Of a stretch of DNA of 64,000 nt, positions 49,647 to 61,752 are shown piece by piece. Both the position numbers and the translations under genes were made by a program. The stretch covers positions 2,167,378 to 2,231,377 of the forward strand of contig NC_135174.1 in assembly GCF_041146795.1 (NCBI RefSeq), read 5' to 3'. The DNA comes from Maylandia zebra (lineage: Eukaryota > Chordata > Actinopteri > Cichliformes > Cichlidae). How positions within the stretch are numbered: position 1 is the stretch's first letter; each line of letters begins with the position of its first letter. The notes below the pieces were generated by a model that was given only the letters and a program-made list of their open reading frames with translations, had not been told where the DNA came from and made no database searches.

Positions 49647-51713
49647 TTCAACATGGACAGACTCGTGTTCATGGGAATACTGCTGACACAGAAAGGCATC
49701 GGCCCGACTGAAGAAAGAGTGAGAGCTGTGGTGGAAGCCCGAGAACCAAAGAATGCTACTGAGGTGAGAAGCTTTCTTGGACTGGTAGGCTTCAGTAGCA
49801 GGTTCATACCACAGTTTGCTACACTCTCTGAACCACTAAGACGTTTAACTCGAAAAGAAACTATGTTTACATTCGGGCCAGAACAAAAGCAAGCATTTGA
49901 AAGACTAAAGACTGAGTTAGCCAGAGCAGGTACCCTAGCCTATTTTGACAAAGAAGCCCCAACCAGAGTCATAGCAGATGCAAGCCCTGTAGGCTTGGGC
50001 GCAGTGCTAATACAAATACAGAACGGAGAAGAGGTACCAGTGTGCTACGTAAGTCGGAGTTTAACAGACTGTGAGCGAAGATATTCTCAAACAGAAAGAG
50101 AAGCCCTAGCACTGGTATGGGCATGTGAGAGACTACATCCATATGTGTATGGCAGGAAGTTTGACCTCATCACAGACCACAAGCCATTAGAGGTCATATA
50201 CAGCCAGAAATCTAAACCTTGTGCACGCATAGAAAGATGGGTTCTCAGACTGCAACCATATGACTTTAAAGTAGTGCACATTGCGGGAAAGCAAAACATT
50301 GCGGATTCACTGTCAAGACTGCTGGCTGGCACCACGTCAAAAGAGACACATAAGCATGAATCTGAAGAATACGTGAGATTTGTTGCAGTTAATGCTACTC
50401 CAAAAGCACTCACAACAAGAGAGGTTGAAGAAGCCTCTGCTACAGACTCAGAATTAACAGAAGTGCGAAGAGCTATTGAAAATGGACACTTTGAAAAATG
50501 CAAAACATATGCACCCATTGCAAATGAACTGTGTGTCATCGGCTACATAGTTTTGCGGGGAACTCGCATTGTATTGCCAGAAAACCTCAGAGCTCAAGCA
50601 CTGTCACTAGCTCATGAAGGACATTTAGGAATTGTTGGAACCAAACAGCATCTCAGAACAAACGTTTGGTGGCCAGGGATGGACAAAGCTGCAGAAAAGT
50701 TTTGTAAAGCTTGTCACGGATGTCAAATAGTAGCCAGACCAGATCCACCTGAACCACTGAGAAACACACTTTTACCAGATGGACCATGGCAAGATGTGGC
50801 GGTAGACTTACTGGGACCGCTACCTTCGAACCACTCAATACTTGTACTGATAGATTACTACAGTCGGTACTATGAGTATGATGTAATGTCATCTACAACT
50901 GCTGAAAAAGTCATTGACTCTATTGACTGTATATTTAGCAGACATGGGCTACCAGTTACAATCAAATCTGATAACGGCCCACAGTTCAAATCTGAGCTGT
51001 TCAGAGAATATTGTGAAACTAATGGAATCAAACATATAAGAACTACACCAAAATGGGCTCAAGCAAATGGAGAAGTGGAACGGCAAAATGCATCATTGAT
51101 GAAAAGAATCAGGATCGCACAAGCCGAAGGACTTGACTGGAAACGAGAGCTAAGAAAATATGTAACAGTGTATCGCAGCATTGAACATCCAACCACGGGC
51201 AAAAGTCCAGCAGAACTACTGTTCAACCGCAAAATGAGAGGAAAGTTACCGAACATCAGTGAGGCAAAAACAACGGAGTTGGACATGCGTGACAGAGACG
51301 CTGAACAGAAAGGAAAATCAAAGATTTATGCTGATGAACGAAGGGGAGCTGAGTATTCAAAAGTTGACTCGGGAGACACAGTGCTGGTTCAACAAGACAA
51401 AGTGGACAAGTTTACAACACCATTCAACGCAACACCACACAAAGTTGTAAGCAGAACTGGAAACCAAGTCATTATTGAATCACCAGCAGCTCGCTATCAC
51501 CCGAATACCACACATGTGAAGAAATACGAGACAAATGAGACCAGAGAAGGAGACTATGACACAATACCTGAAAGGGAGGAAGGTGAAACACCCACAAAGA
51601 CTGACACCTTCACTCCAACACCACAAGAGGGCTCCCAGGGGCCCGAGAGACCAAGTAGATCACAGAGGGCTAAAAAGATACCCGAGAGGTTTCGTGATTT
51701 TGTGGTGAAATGA
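49647..51713 (+). pseudogene. Pol part 2: end of RT, RNase H, integrase
   Basis: In frame with the preceding part. RNase H carries VIADASPVGLGAVL and ITDHKPLEVI. Integrase has an HHCC zinc region (HEGHLGIVGTKQHL, then CKACHGC) and a D-D-35-E core (VDLLGPLP; IKSDNGPQF; NGEVERQN). The C-terminal tail is charged. The stop is at 51713. Apart from the nonsense codon upstream, this half is open. Confidence 0.88.
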
Positions 51714-51939
51714 ACTATAATATGTTAAGGTGAAGAGGTAACTTAAAGTTGGCAAGTTTCAAGTTCATATGTGTATGTCGACATGTATATATTGAAAAAA
51801 GAAAGGTACATGTGTGGTGAGACAGTTAGATTATATAATTGTTAGAAAGTAAGACAAGAAGAATGTTCAGTGTTGAAAAAAAAAAAAAAAAGACATCAAA
51901 GTTATTACAACTAAAGTTTGAGTCTAAGGAAAAGGGGGA

Positions 51940-52131
51940 TGTCATGTATTGATATGGCTATGTCTTAAGGTGATGACCTTTGAACCGGATGTTGTTGTCC
52001 GAGGGAAGCCCCGTTAAGTGGCTAGTTGTAAGATGGACAGTGTTCAATAAAGCAACATAAAGACCGTGCTTTATGTCCTGATTCAATTCAGAGTGCTCTG
52101 CCTAATTTAGTAATAAGGTGAGCATACAACA
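51940..52131 (+). repeat. 3' LTR of the second gypsy element
   Basis: 192 bp; identical by eye to 47493-47684. Followed by the ATAGT duplication. Confidence 0.95.
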
Positions 52132-52439
52132 ATAGTGTTTACGCCCTTTTTGCACTGATTCTGAAGCTGCAGGTTTTATCTCTCTCCAAACAATATTGAC
52201 CGAACCAGCAGCAAAAGAAGCAGCAAACTACGCTTCACAAAAACATCGTCATGACTTCACTCTGACTTTTTCTGTTTTGCTTCCACCAGGATAAAAATCA
52301 CACTTCATGTAGAGCTCTCTCTCTCTGTCTGTAGTTTCCCGTCTAAAAATCTGTTTTCTACATTATTCGCTTGCTTATTGCACAAGTTGTTTATGGAATA
52401 TGGAAATGTACTGATGCATGATCTGAATTATAATATTTC

Positions 52440-52580
52440 TGACTGTCTGAGGCAAAATTTCCCCGATTCCAATCAAATCGAATCGAACTGAATTGAATTG
52501 AATCGAATCGATTCGGGACCTTGTGAATCGGAATCAAATCGATTCTAGAAATCAGTGATGATACCCAGCCCTAACTTCAA
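52440..52580. mobile_element. Partial hAT-like end with (GAATC)n-rich sequence
   Basis: TCGAATCGATTCGGGACC followed by GATACCCAGCCCTAA, whose complement (TTAGGGCTGGGTATC) is a typical hAT terminus. The other end was not found, so the limits are unknown. Confidence 0.4.
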
Positions 52581-53040
52581 TAGTGGACCAGATAATGTCA
52601 GACTTCCACCAGAATAGTGTAACCGGTGATACGAGCACCAAATTTGGCACAATTGTGGACGTTTGTATACTTATTAATTTTGCATGATTAGCCACATGAA
52701 AATGTTGCCATTTTTCAAAATAGCAGCCGTTATAAACCATGAAAAATTAGTTTTTGCATTTAATTGGAATGTAATTTACATATTTTCATCATCTTGGTGT
52801 TAGTTTGTATGTTATGAAGCATACTGATATATAATTGTTGCTATTCATGATAACCTACAAGTGATTTATTTTGTACTTTCATCACATTATTATGTTAGTA
52901 GTTCTAGTCACCCCCGCAAAGGAGGTTCTGTTTTTGGTAGCGTTTGTGAGCGTGCCATGCTGTATGTAAACACGATAGCTCAAAGTTTTAAATGAGTTCT
53001 GATAAAACTTTGTTTACTTGACCTCGCTGTCCACTCCTAC

Positions 53041-53442
53041 TGTCATGAGGTGCTGGCAGGCAGGGAGTGGATCTGTAATGCAGGACTCAGCAAACAGAGA
53101 TCAAACTGAAAATCACACGTTTATTGCTGATGAAAAACAAAAGCAAAACTACACTTGAGCATGGAAGAATAGGCAAATAACTACAAACTGACAACAACAT
53201 GCTAAGCTAAGCAACAGACAAACACAACACCCACAATGAACGAGAACATCACATCAAACAGGAGACTGATTACTGGAGTGGAAACACATGGGAACACAGC
53301 TGAACAAAAGCATAACTAACGACACAGGAACCCCAAACCTGAACATCACTCACACTAGGAAGGAGACTATCAAACAAAACAGGAAGTAACACTAACACAC
53401 AAACAGACTTGGACTAAGACATGTGAACTTGACCCTGGGACA
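53041..53442 (-). mobile_element. LTR-like repeat without target-site duplication
   Basis: Begins TGTCATGAGG and ends GACCCTGGGACA, close in layout to the solo LTR at 13438-13948. The flanks do not match (CCTAC and GGGGA), so the ends may be eroded or recombined. Confidence 0.5.
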
Positions 53443-54345
53443 GGGGATAAGGGGACATAATGTGACTAGGGCTATATTTTCATAAAATGTCTTATCCTTA
53501 ATAGTGCTCAAAAAGATATGGCTATATGGGGAATGTAAATATCACATTATATCATGCATATCAAAACCTCTAATCTCAGTTTTTAAATTTCACATCTGCT
53601 TTTCTTTCAAGTTGACCCCAAAATGTGTCTTTTTCTGCAATATAAACTTGTTAAAATATGTTTAAAGAGAACAAAGAAAAGAAAATGAATATATACAAAA
53701 TACAATACTATTCCCTGTACAGTAATTACTGCCCCGAGAGTGAGTTGCCTTGGTAAAGGTTTGCACTCTCAGAGTACTTCTTGTTTATTGCATGTGGTTA
53801 CCTGTTTATACACCTCCTGTAGTGCATGGAGTGTATGAGCTGGTAGAGCTGGTGCCTTTGTTTCAGCATGTCCTATCACCCATAGCTGCATGCCAGTGTG
53901 GATGCAACCATGAGTGCAGGGCAGAATGCTATTGACATTGACTTGCTTGCACTGCACTGTGCAGCTGCACTTGTAATTTGCAGTGAACACTGACTTGCTT
54001 CCACTGGTGCATTTCCTCTATTTTGTTTCCTGCCGTTCTATTAATGAAATGTTTTTGCTTCTTGCAACAATCTGTTGATCGGTTAAAAAGCAAATGTCTA
54101 CACATAACAAAGCTCACTGAATATTATTTTCAAAATAATATAATTAATCTGCGTATATATTCTACAGTTAGGTGCTATGAGAATATGTGCTCTTTTATGT
54201 TGTTTTGGTGGACATCTTAAAAAATGGCCAACATCTTGACTTTTCAAATGGTTAATCAAGTACATTTTGAAAGTGTAAGCGGGTAAAATAAGTACTAAAC
54301 AGGCAGGTCAAGTAAATATATTTCTCACCAGATGTTCACAACAAC
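53443..54345. other. Intergenic, nothing recognised
   Basis: No coding similarity. Confidence 0.35.
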
Positions 54346-54850
54346 CTATCCAATCCACAAAACCATACAAATCAAACCATATATGTCCATAAAGTCTTTG
54401 TGGTTCCCATTTGCCCGTGGGATTCCCAGGTACTTGTAGCTGTCCTCGATGTCTGCGATGTTGCCGTCTGGTAGTTCGATCCCATCAGTTCTGACTACCT
54501 TCCCTCTCTTCGTTACCATCTGGCTACACCACTCCAGTCCAAACAACATTCTGATACCTTTGCTGTAGATCACAGGTGTCAAACTCCAGGCCTCGAGGGC
54601 CCCTGTCCTGCAGGTTTTATATGTGTCCTTGATCCAACGCAGGGGATTTAAATGGCTAAATTACCTCCTCAACATGTCTTGAAGTTCTCCAGAAACCTGG
54701 TAATGAACTAATCATTTGATTCAGGTGTGTTCACCCAGGGTGTTATCTAAAATCCTCGAGGCCTGGAGTTCGACACCCCTGCTGTAGATCCTGGTGGTGT
54801 GGATCAGTGAATCAAAAGGCGTGACCAAGGGCTGAGGACTTTGAAAACAC
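54346..54850 (-). pseudogene. LINE reverse-transcriptase fragment, split by a MITE
   Basis: Minus-strand 54582-54346 reads KGIRMLFGLEWCSQMVTKRG and GIELPDGNIADIEDSYKYLG, which is non-LTR reverse transcriptase of the type common in fish LINEs (R4/Rex6-like is possible). The same reading resumes at 54850-54790 on the other side of a 211 bp MITE, so the element was whole before that insertion. Confidence 0.7.
54571..54781. mobile_element. Palindromic MITE (copy 2) within a LINE fragment
   Basis: Ends near CAGGTGTCAAACTCCAGGCC and complementary ...GAGTTCGACACCCCTG. Flanked by CTGTAGAT at 54563-54570 and 54782-54789, an 8 bp TSD. The same family is seen at 33338-33560. Confidence 0.75.
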
Positions 54851-55199
54851 AATGCCTGCTCAGCAGGACCAGCCAAGTGCTCGTCAGAAACGGGGTGTTT
54901 TAGGTTTAGTTATGGGGGTTTTTCTTCTCAGTGCTTATTGGTGTTTGTTTTTCTTTGTGTGTAAAATGTTTGGGTCAAACCACTACAAAGGTTACCCTCC
55001 TGTCTCTTTGTGTTTAGGTCAGTTTGTGAGTTAAGTTGTGTCTATGCTGTTTAGTTAACTTTCTGGAAGCCACTTTTTGAGAAGAGTTATATTTAGTCTC
55101 TTTGGCCCACTAATTATATTTTGAACTTAGTTTTTTGGACTTTTTTGGGCGGTAAAATTTTTTGAAAGCCCATTTTGAAGACATTTTTCCCTCATAGGC

Positions 55200-55530
55200 A
55201 CCCTGAACCAAAACAGCTAGCACAGCTTTCTGCAGCACCATGCAGTGCCCTCTGGTATGCACCTGTATTGGTCAGGGGTTCATCCTACTGCAAGATAATG
55301 ATCCAAAACTTATGCCAGAACTTCCTCGGGAAAAAAGAACAAGAACAAGCTTGAAAACATGGAGTGTTGAGCACAGTCTCCAGACTTAAACCCCACCGAG
55401 CTGGTTTGGGATGAACTGGACAGAAGAATGAAAGCAAAACAACCTACAAGTGACACACATTAAACTGCAGCATTTTCAATTTTAAAAAATGGAAAAATTG
55501 GGGTGTTCTACAACTTTTGATTTTTTTTTC
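55200..55530 (+). pseudogene. Tc1-like transposase remnant
   Basis: Plus strand with stops: LQDNDPKLMPELP-like, then SLQTLNPTELVWDELDRRMKA, matching the D-N-D-P-K and S-P-D-L-N-P-I-E-x-x-W motifs of Tc1 transposases. Short and eroded. Confidence 0.65.
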
Positions 55531-56685
55531 TTGGGTTTTTTTGTTTTGGTTTTTTTAACAGTCATGGTGGCCACCTGGAGCAAAAATGTCAGGGCCCATT
55601 TTTTGTCCCAGTCCAGCTGTGGTCATGTTTGATTATTAGGTTTTGGTTGCCTGGCACCAAAAACATTTCAGTTACTGAAGGTAAACCTGAAGCCTGGAAG
55701 GCCTAGCAGAGCACCTTAAAGTAGAAAATACTGAATTTAGTCAACTCCATTTCAGATGGTCACTTACTGCAAAGGATTTTAATCCAAGTATTATAATAAT
55801 TCTTAGATTTAAATTATTTGTTTGTCCAACTATTTTTGAGCTCCTAAAAACTGAGGACTATTTATGAAAATGGCTCTAATTCATATTACAATATTTTTAA
55901 ACCCTCTTGAAATAAAGCTGAAGTCAGCACTTCAACTACATTTTTTATTTAAAAAGCATTATGCTGGTGTTCAGAGGTAAAATAACAAAACTTGTGCCAT
56001 TGTTCAAATACTTATGGACCTTTCAGGCTATAGATAGTGTCGTGCCACTTTATTTATTCATTTATTTTACAATAACTGAGCTGATTGCGTCACTAATATT
56101 AAAAGACAGAAAATTTCAAATTGTGATTAAAAAAATACAACTATAAGAAATGCTCGTGATGCATCTATGGTGGACCGCTCCAGGCCATATCCACATCATT
56201 GTGTCAGGTTAGGTTGAGGGTTACATGCCAGATGAAATCATTTTGATGCTGCTAAATTAGGATCAAGGTGAAAATGGATCATCCAAATGACAACAAGCAC
56301 TTGATGGTAAAGAGAGGAAGTTCAAAGGCCGCTCCGGGTTTATTGGACTCTTCACATCATGTTGCTAATGATAATAATCCTGATGATGACGAGTGCTTGT
56401 AACAGTAAGATTTGACATTAAAGGACTGGATTCAGGTCAGCCTCATTGAACACTAGAAAAACGGCAGCTTCCTGTACCTACTTCACTAGTACAACAGTTT
56501 TATTTGTTCCTGTGTCTTGTCTATTAGGCTGGCAATATTTCAGCCCTCTCTGATTGTTGTAGTCACAGTGTGCCATACTGCTTTGGAAAATAATCTGTCT
56601 GTTGGCACCATCAAGTGTGAGATCTTTGCTACTGCTCAGGTAACAGCAAATTCTGTCCTATTAATGTGTGTAACACAAACGTTAC
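55531..56685. other. Intergenic, nothing recognised
   Basis: AT-rich, no coding similarity. Confidence 0.35.
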
Positions 56686-57239
56686 ACTGTTAAAAAAAAC
56701 ATCGTGAAAAAACGGTAATATTCTGGCAGCTGGGGCGCCAAAATACTACCGTAAAATAACAGAAAATAACTTCCTCATAAAAATACGGTTATTTCCAGTA
56801 ATGAAAGTAGAGTTTGTTGAGCTAATTTTACATGGGATTCTGCCTTTTCCAAGTGCTTTTAGACATCAAATTAGGAACATTTTAACGTGATCAAACAATG
56901 AAATTACCTGTAAACAAGGTCAATGAATGTGGCAATATGAATCATAATGCGTAAATGTACAGAAATATACAGTTAACAGTTGGTTTAAATAATAATGGAT
57001 TGCATTCCCTGGGACAGACTGACAAGTTGTTTTCATGTGCTACGTGCAGAGATGTTTTTTTCTGTTCTCAAACTGATCTCCCTGTTGGAGCTCAGTCTGG
57101 GGGGAGTGATTTTTGTTATCCTTATCTTTCCTCATGTGGTGCATTTTCCATTGTTATACCTCCTTCCCCATGTGATGTTTTGTGTAATGTATGTATGATC
57201 GGAGGGTAAGATGGCGCCGCCATTGCGTGCAATAGGTCG

Positions 57240-57300
57240 GCAGGTTTATGAAATTTCCCCCTGTGGGAGTAATAAAGGTATATCAAATCAAATCAAATCC
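57240..57300 (+). repeat. LINE/SINE-like tail ending in (AAATC)n
   Basis: TTTCCCCCTGTGGGAGTAAT followed by AAAGG and three AAATC units. It lies between the two MITE parts and may be the end of an insertion beginning near 57000. Confidence 0.5.
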
Positions 57301-58097
57301 ATAGCATTACATTTGAATTCAACAGTTCGATCTTTCAAATAACGCACAGATATTTGTGAGATCATGATACATTTGTGAATGTATTTTAACATCTAAATAT
57401 GCATATGTACAGACAGACACAGTTAATAATCATGAAAATGATGTTTTATTACATTACAGTGATTTAACGTTAATTTACATTTGAAATGTGAAATCAGTCT
57501 ATTTACGTAACTTTAATGATGTTCTAGAAGAACAGAACAAAACTGTGAAATGCAGTAAAATACTTTTATATTAGGATGTTTTCAGTGCAGCCGCGACCTT
57601 GTGGTTGTTAGTTCACATTCATTGGCCGATGCTTAGCGTCATGTTATTATGTGTCCCAACATCCAATGGCATGTCACATTGTTTTCATGGCCACACCCTC
57701 ACCCCAGGTGCAGAGGCCAATTCCTACCTCTACATTTATTTTTTGAAATATATAATTAGCACAGCGTGGCCGTGCAAAGTTTTATATGTTTTTTTAGTTT
57801 TTATTCCTATTAATTATATTTTCACTTGTTACCTCTGAATTATTGAATCAGACCTAGATGACATGAAATTTTCAGCACAATTATAATTCAAATACTCCTT
57901 TAATTATTGATTATTCTCATTAATTTTCGATCATTTTATATATTTTTCCATAGTATTACATTTGAATTTAACAGATCATTCTCTCACATAACAAACAAAT
58001 ATTTGTGAAATTATGATAAATTTCTGAATGTATTTTGTATTTTTACAATCTGAATATGCACAAAAAAAAATATTTACAAAACAAGTAAATTGTGTTT

Positions 58098-58100
<3 letters not shown>

Positions 58101-58167
<67 letters not shown>
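58101..58167. repeat. (AT)n microsatellite
   Basis: About 33 AT units. Confidence 0.98.
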
Positions 58168-58171
<4 letters not shown>

Positions 58172-58718
58172 GATATTCTAGAAAGACAGTACAAAACTGT
58201 AAAATATACAGTAAGATACTTTGACATTACTATTTTTTGGAACAGTGTACTATTTTTTAAGCACACTAGTTGTTCAACAATACAACACTAAGTTTACCTG
58301 GCAGCTGCTGTGAGTGCTGCTGGTGCAGAAGAAAGAAACTCTAGTATTGATAAATTGTATAAAATATGATGAGTAACATTTAGAAAGAAACTATAAGAAC
58401 AAATAGTTAAATAGCAGAATTTTTGACTGTGCAGTTAGTTCGAGCACATTTTCATGATCCTAGGATCCTCTTTACCTCCTGATCTTACATGGAGCAAAGG
58501 CTTCTCATGTCCCTCTCTTTTTTTGACCAGTTACTTCCCTTCTATATTTGCCCCCTGATCACCTGCATCTTATTTCAAAATCTGAGAAAAATAAAGAGTA
58601 TTTTGACTTATCGTATCTTCCTACTGGTGTTTTTGTATTGATGTTTTTTGCTTATTTAACATGTGTTTTCCTCCCATCATTGTCCTTTATCTTTTAAGGA
58701 GTACTTATAATACATATG

Positions 58719-58820
58719 GGTGGAGCAGTGGTTAGCACAGTTGCCTCCTGGTACTCCAGCATCCACCCACAGTCCAAAGACATGCAGTTAGTGGGGTTAG
58801 GTCATTGATAATTTGATCCA
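58719..58820 (+). mobile_element. HE1/DANA-like SINE fragment, internally deleted
   Basis: GTGGTTAGCACAGTTGCCTC (tRNA-related head) runs directly into CACAGTCCAAAGACATGCAG (conserved body) after a deletion, relative to the HE1 order. Confidence 0.65.
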
Positions 58821-58854
58821 CAATGGATTAAATTCGTGTTCCCTCAAAACTCTA

Positions 58855-59790
58855 CACACAACACCCCATAATGACAAAGTGAAAAACCTTTGCTTGAAAT
58901 TCTTGCAAATATATTAAACATAAAAAACAAAAACGTTATATGCTAAGTCTTTTTAAGTCGGAATCTGATTTTTCCCATTCCTCGCTGCAGAACCTGTCAA
59001 GCTTCATCAGGTTGGATGAGGAGTGTTGGTACACAGCCGTTTTCACATGTTCATTTGGGTTCAACTCTGGGGTCCAACCAGGGCACTCGAGGACATTCAC
59101 AACATCGACCTGAACCCATTCCTTTGTTAAACTGGCCGTGTGCTTAGGGTCATTGTCATGTTGGAAGACTAACCTTCGACCCTTTCTGAGATCCAGAGCA
59201 CTTTGGAGTAGGTGGCTGTAGCTCAGGAGGTAGAGCAGGTCATCTGCTCTCCATTACATCCATCAGAGTATGAATGTGTATGAATGTTAGTTAGAAAGCA
59301 CTGCAAAAGCATGTGCTCCAGGAGAGTAGAAAAGCGCTATATAAGAATCAGTCCATTTACCATCGTCGAGGACATCTCTGTACATCGCTCCATTCATCTT
59401 TTCCTTGACCCTGACTGATCTCCCAGTGCCTGCTGCCAAAAAAAAGGTTCAGATTCTGTTCAGTTCAGAAAATGTTGTATCTCGTGGTCTGAGAGGGGGG
59501 CTATCATGTCCCTTTTACTGGGTAGTGGCTTCTCTCCCTCCACTCTACTATGCAGGTCTGATTGGTGGAGTGCTGCAGAAATGGTTGCCCATCTGGAGGG
59601 TTCTCCTTTCTCCACAGAGCAATGCTGGAGTTCTGTTGGACTATCCATCAGGTACCTGTTCATCTCCCTTACTAAGGCCAGCTCTAAGAGCCGTGGTGCT
59701 TTCAAACTTCTTCCATTCATGGATAATGGAGATCACTGTGTGCACTGGGACCTTGAGTGCTGCAAAATTATTTCTGTATGGGTCCTTATA
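58855..59790 (-). pseudogene. Tc1-like transposon, degraded, interrupted by a SINE
   Basis: Reverse-strand match to the 34230-35270 family: CCCCATAATGACAAAGTGAA (58863), TCATGTTGGAAGAC, TTTCCTTGACCCTGACTGAT (59400) and GCAGGTCTGATTGGTGGAGT (59553). The middle of the transposase (about 59440-59500) is deleted and a SINE occupies 59211-59363. Confidence 0.7.
59211..59363 (+). mobile_element. tRNA-derived SINE (type B), inside a Tc1 copy
   Basis: GGTGGCTGTAGCTCAGGAGG head and the tail GCGCTATATAAGAATCAGTC CATTTACC; the B-box region is lost. The Tc1 sequence resumes at CATCGTCGAGG. Confidence 0.7.
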
Positions 59791-59799
59791 TAGACAGGG

Positions 59800-60530
59800 A
59801 GGTGCGTTTCCAATCAGTCATCGACTGAATTTGCTAATTTCATGTATAATTATTTTATCATGACTCAAGCGTGTGAGCATATCTGGCAAAATAATGTCCT
59901 TGTCAGAGACAGAAGGTAGTTACAGATGTGTCGCCTTATCAGGTAATAGATGAAAATATTCTTACCTGTGCTAATTCAGGCCAAATATACGGTATGTTAT
60001 GACATTTGGACCACATCCAGCACAAACTCCACTTGGCTTATGACTACACCATTTGCCAGTGTCTTACCTGACCTGTAATTGTCTAATGTGGCCCCAGTTA
60101 AGCCCAAATGTTCTAAATGTTGTGTTGATGCAGGCTGACGTGACTGTTGACATGATTGCGGCATTAAAACTGTTAAATGTGATGTGAATTAATTAGTAAT
60201 TTGGAATTTACTTGTGTTAGTGTAATTATATTGAAGTTGTGTTAATGAACACATTCCAGTCGTGAGGAAGACAGTTGCTAAACTTGGCTAACTATAAACC
60301 CCAGAGGTGGTACTCACTGCAGAGCTGCTCGTGTCCTGGAGGAGCTCACCTCTTAATCCTGATATTACGCTTACCAAAATAATTTTGGCTTTAAATCTCC
60401 ATCAGTATACTTAGTACGGAGAGAACCGCCAGCAGGAGGCGCCAATGTACGGAGACTTGTAGCCGCTCACCGTGCGGAACCTTTCCCGTCTGTTTTTGTT
60501 TGCACCCGTTTGGCTAGAACGTGACTCTTT
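59800..60530. other. Intergenic, nothing recognised
   Basis: No gene; the region ends at the bms1 promoter. Confidence 0.35.
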
Positions 60531-61085
60531 CATATACTTCCGGGCCGGAGGTCACAGTTCACACGTGAAAACGAAGAAAAGCGGGTGTTAACGTGGAGTG
60601 GATTACAACTGGTTTAATTTAAGGTAGTAGCACTTGTGCTTTGTATTTCTCCCGCACATTTCATATAAACACGCAGGTTTAGCAGAGACGCCGGCCGCAG
60701 TGTTTGGTCCTCCAGGCTGACAGACATGTTTTCAACAAAGGCAAATTCCGCTCACAGAGCGAACCTGTCGGCCTGTAAAGTACCTGAGTCATATCGGTTT
60801 TCTCAAGGAAGTATCCCACTGGATGGAGGCAGGGGTTGTCTTTGTAGTGTCGCTTTTTGAGGGGACATTTTCCATATCTTAGACAAACTGGGTCCTTCTG
60901 ATGTTGTGGCTTCTGTTAATATTAGAGCCAAAATGTGTATTAGTGTCCTCTCGCGTTTTCCAACATGGATTTTAAAACAGCACGAGGATTTATGAATGCC
61001 TTTGTGTATCTAGAGAAAGTGTTTGCTTCTGAGAGGAACTGTGGAGGAAGATGAAGAGCTGAGGAAGCCAGCTCTAGGTGACTGG

Positions 61086-61139
<54 letters not shown>

Positions 61140-61709
61140 ATACTTGGAGTACAGTCAACTACTCCTGTGTGTATTAAGTCTGTTTATTTGTGAAAATATA
61201 CTTAAGTAAAAAGTGTAAATAATGAGGTGAAATTTAATTCAGTTGACTGAAGTTCTGTGGTTCAGTAGAGGTAAACATACATGTTTATTTGAATGTTATA
61301 TCACTTTATACCTGCTTCTCCACTAAAATTCATCCCAGAAACAAATATTTCCTGTAAAAGTTAATACATGATGCATAATGAAGGTGATGAATATCAAGTC
61401 TTTTGACTCCACGAAATTTGGCTGAAAGGTTTAGTTATGTGGGGGAAAATCCTAAGATGTGATCATTTTGAATGCTCGAATAAAAGCAAAGGGTCAACTA
61501 ATATATCATAGATTCCTTGTATTGTATTATGCCGTGTCATAACTGTCCTAAGTATCATGAAAAAGCAAAAGAGTTGTACATACATGTCATATAACTGAAA
61601 AATCAAATCAAAATGTTTTCATATTAATTCATATTAATTCTTTTTTTCGTCACGTTGATGACGCCTGTCCATACCTATAAATGGAGTGGAACCTGTTCTC
61701 TGTCCACAG
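60530..61709 (+). promoter_or_regulatory. Probable bms1 promoter, 5' UTR exon and first intron
   Basis: An Ets core CTTCCGG lies near 60537, followed by a GC-rich stretch. A noncoding exon ending near 60620 with donor TTTAAG/gtagta fits, and the acceptor tgtccacag at 61701-61709 precedes the start codon exon. All inferred from sequence; no transcript seen. A (GT)n tract lies at 61087-61137. Confidence 0.45.
61087..61137. repeat. (GT)n microsatellite
   Basis: About 25 GT units. Confidence 0.98.
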
Positions 61710-61752
61710 ATTCCAGTCAAACTGCATGTGAACAGTGTGTGTAGTAGACAGG

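Larger units (their letters stand above)
47493..52131 (+). mobile_element. Young Ty3/gypsy retrotransposon, K02A2.6-like, broken twice
   Basis: 4639 bp element with 192 bp LTRs (47493-47684 and 51940-52131), identical by eye, and a 5 bp TSD ATAGT (47488-47492 and 52132-52136). A TGG-starting primer region follows the 5' LTR (47686) and a purine tract AAGGAAAAGGGGGA (51926-51939) precedes the 3' LTR. Gag, protease, RT, RNase H and integrase are present in order on +. Gag carries a frameshift near 48150 and RT a stop at 49644. The pol style resembles K02A2.6-like proteins of fish and invertebrates. Confidence 0.93.
56690..58255. repeat. AT-rich MITE pair with direct duplication
   Basis: CTGTTAAAAAAAACATCG, GGCAGCTGGGGCGCC and ACTACCGTAAAATAACAG (56680-56760) mark the left end. 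Two homologous blocks follow: 57300-57580 and 57950-58230, each with TACATTTGAATT, AAATATTTGTGA-like and ATTCTAGAA...GACAG...AAAACTGT in the same order. The second block holds the (AT)n tract at 58101-58167. Confidence 0.6.

Noticed and set aside
53041-53442. Third solo LTR with target-site duplication
   Set aside because: LTR-like ends are there but flanks do not match, so listed only as LTR-like.
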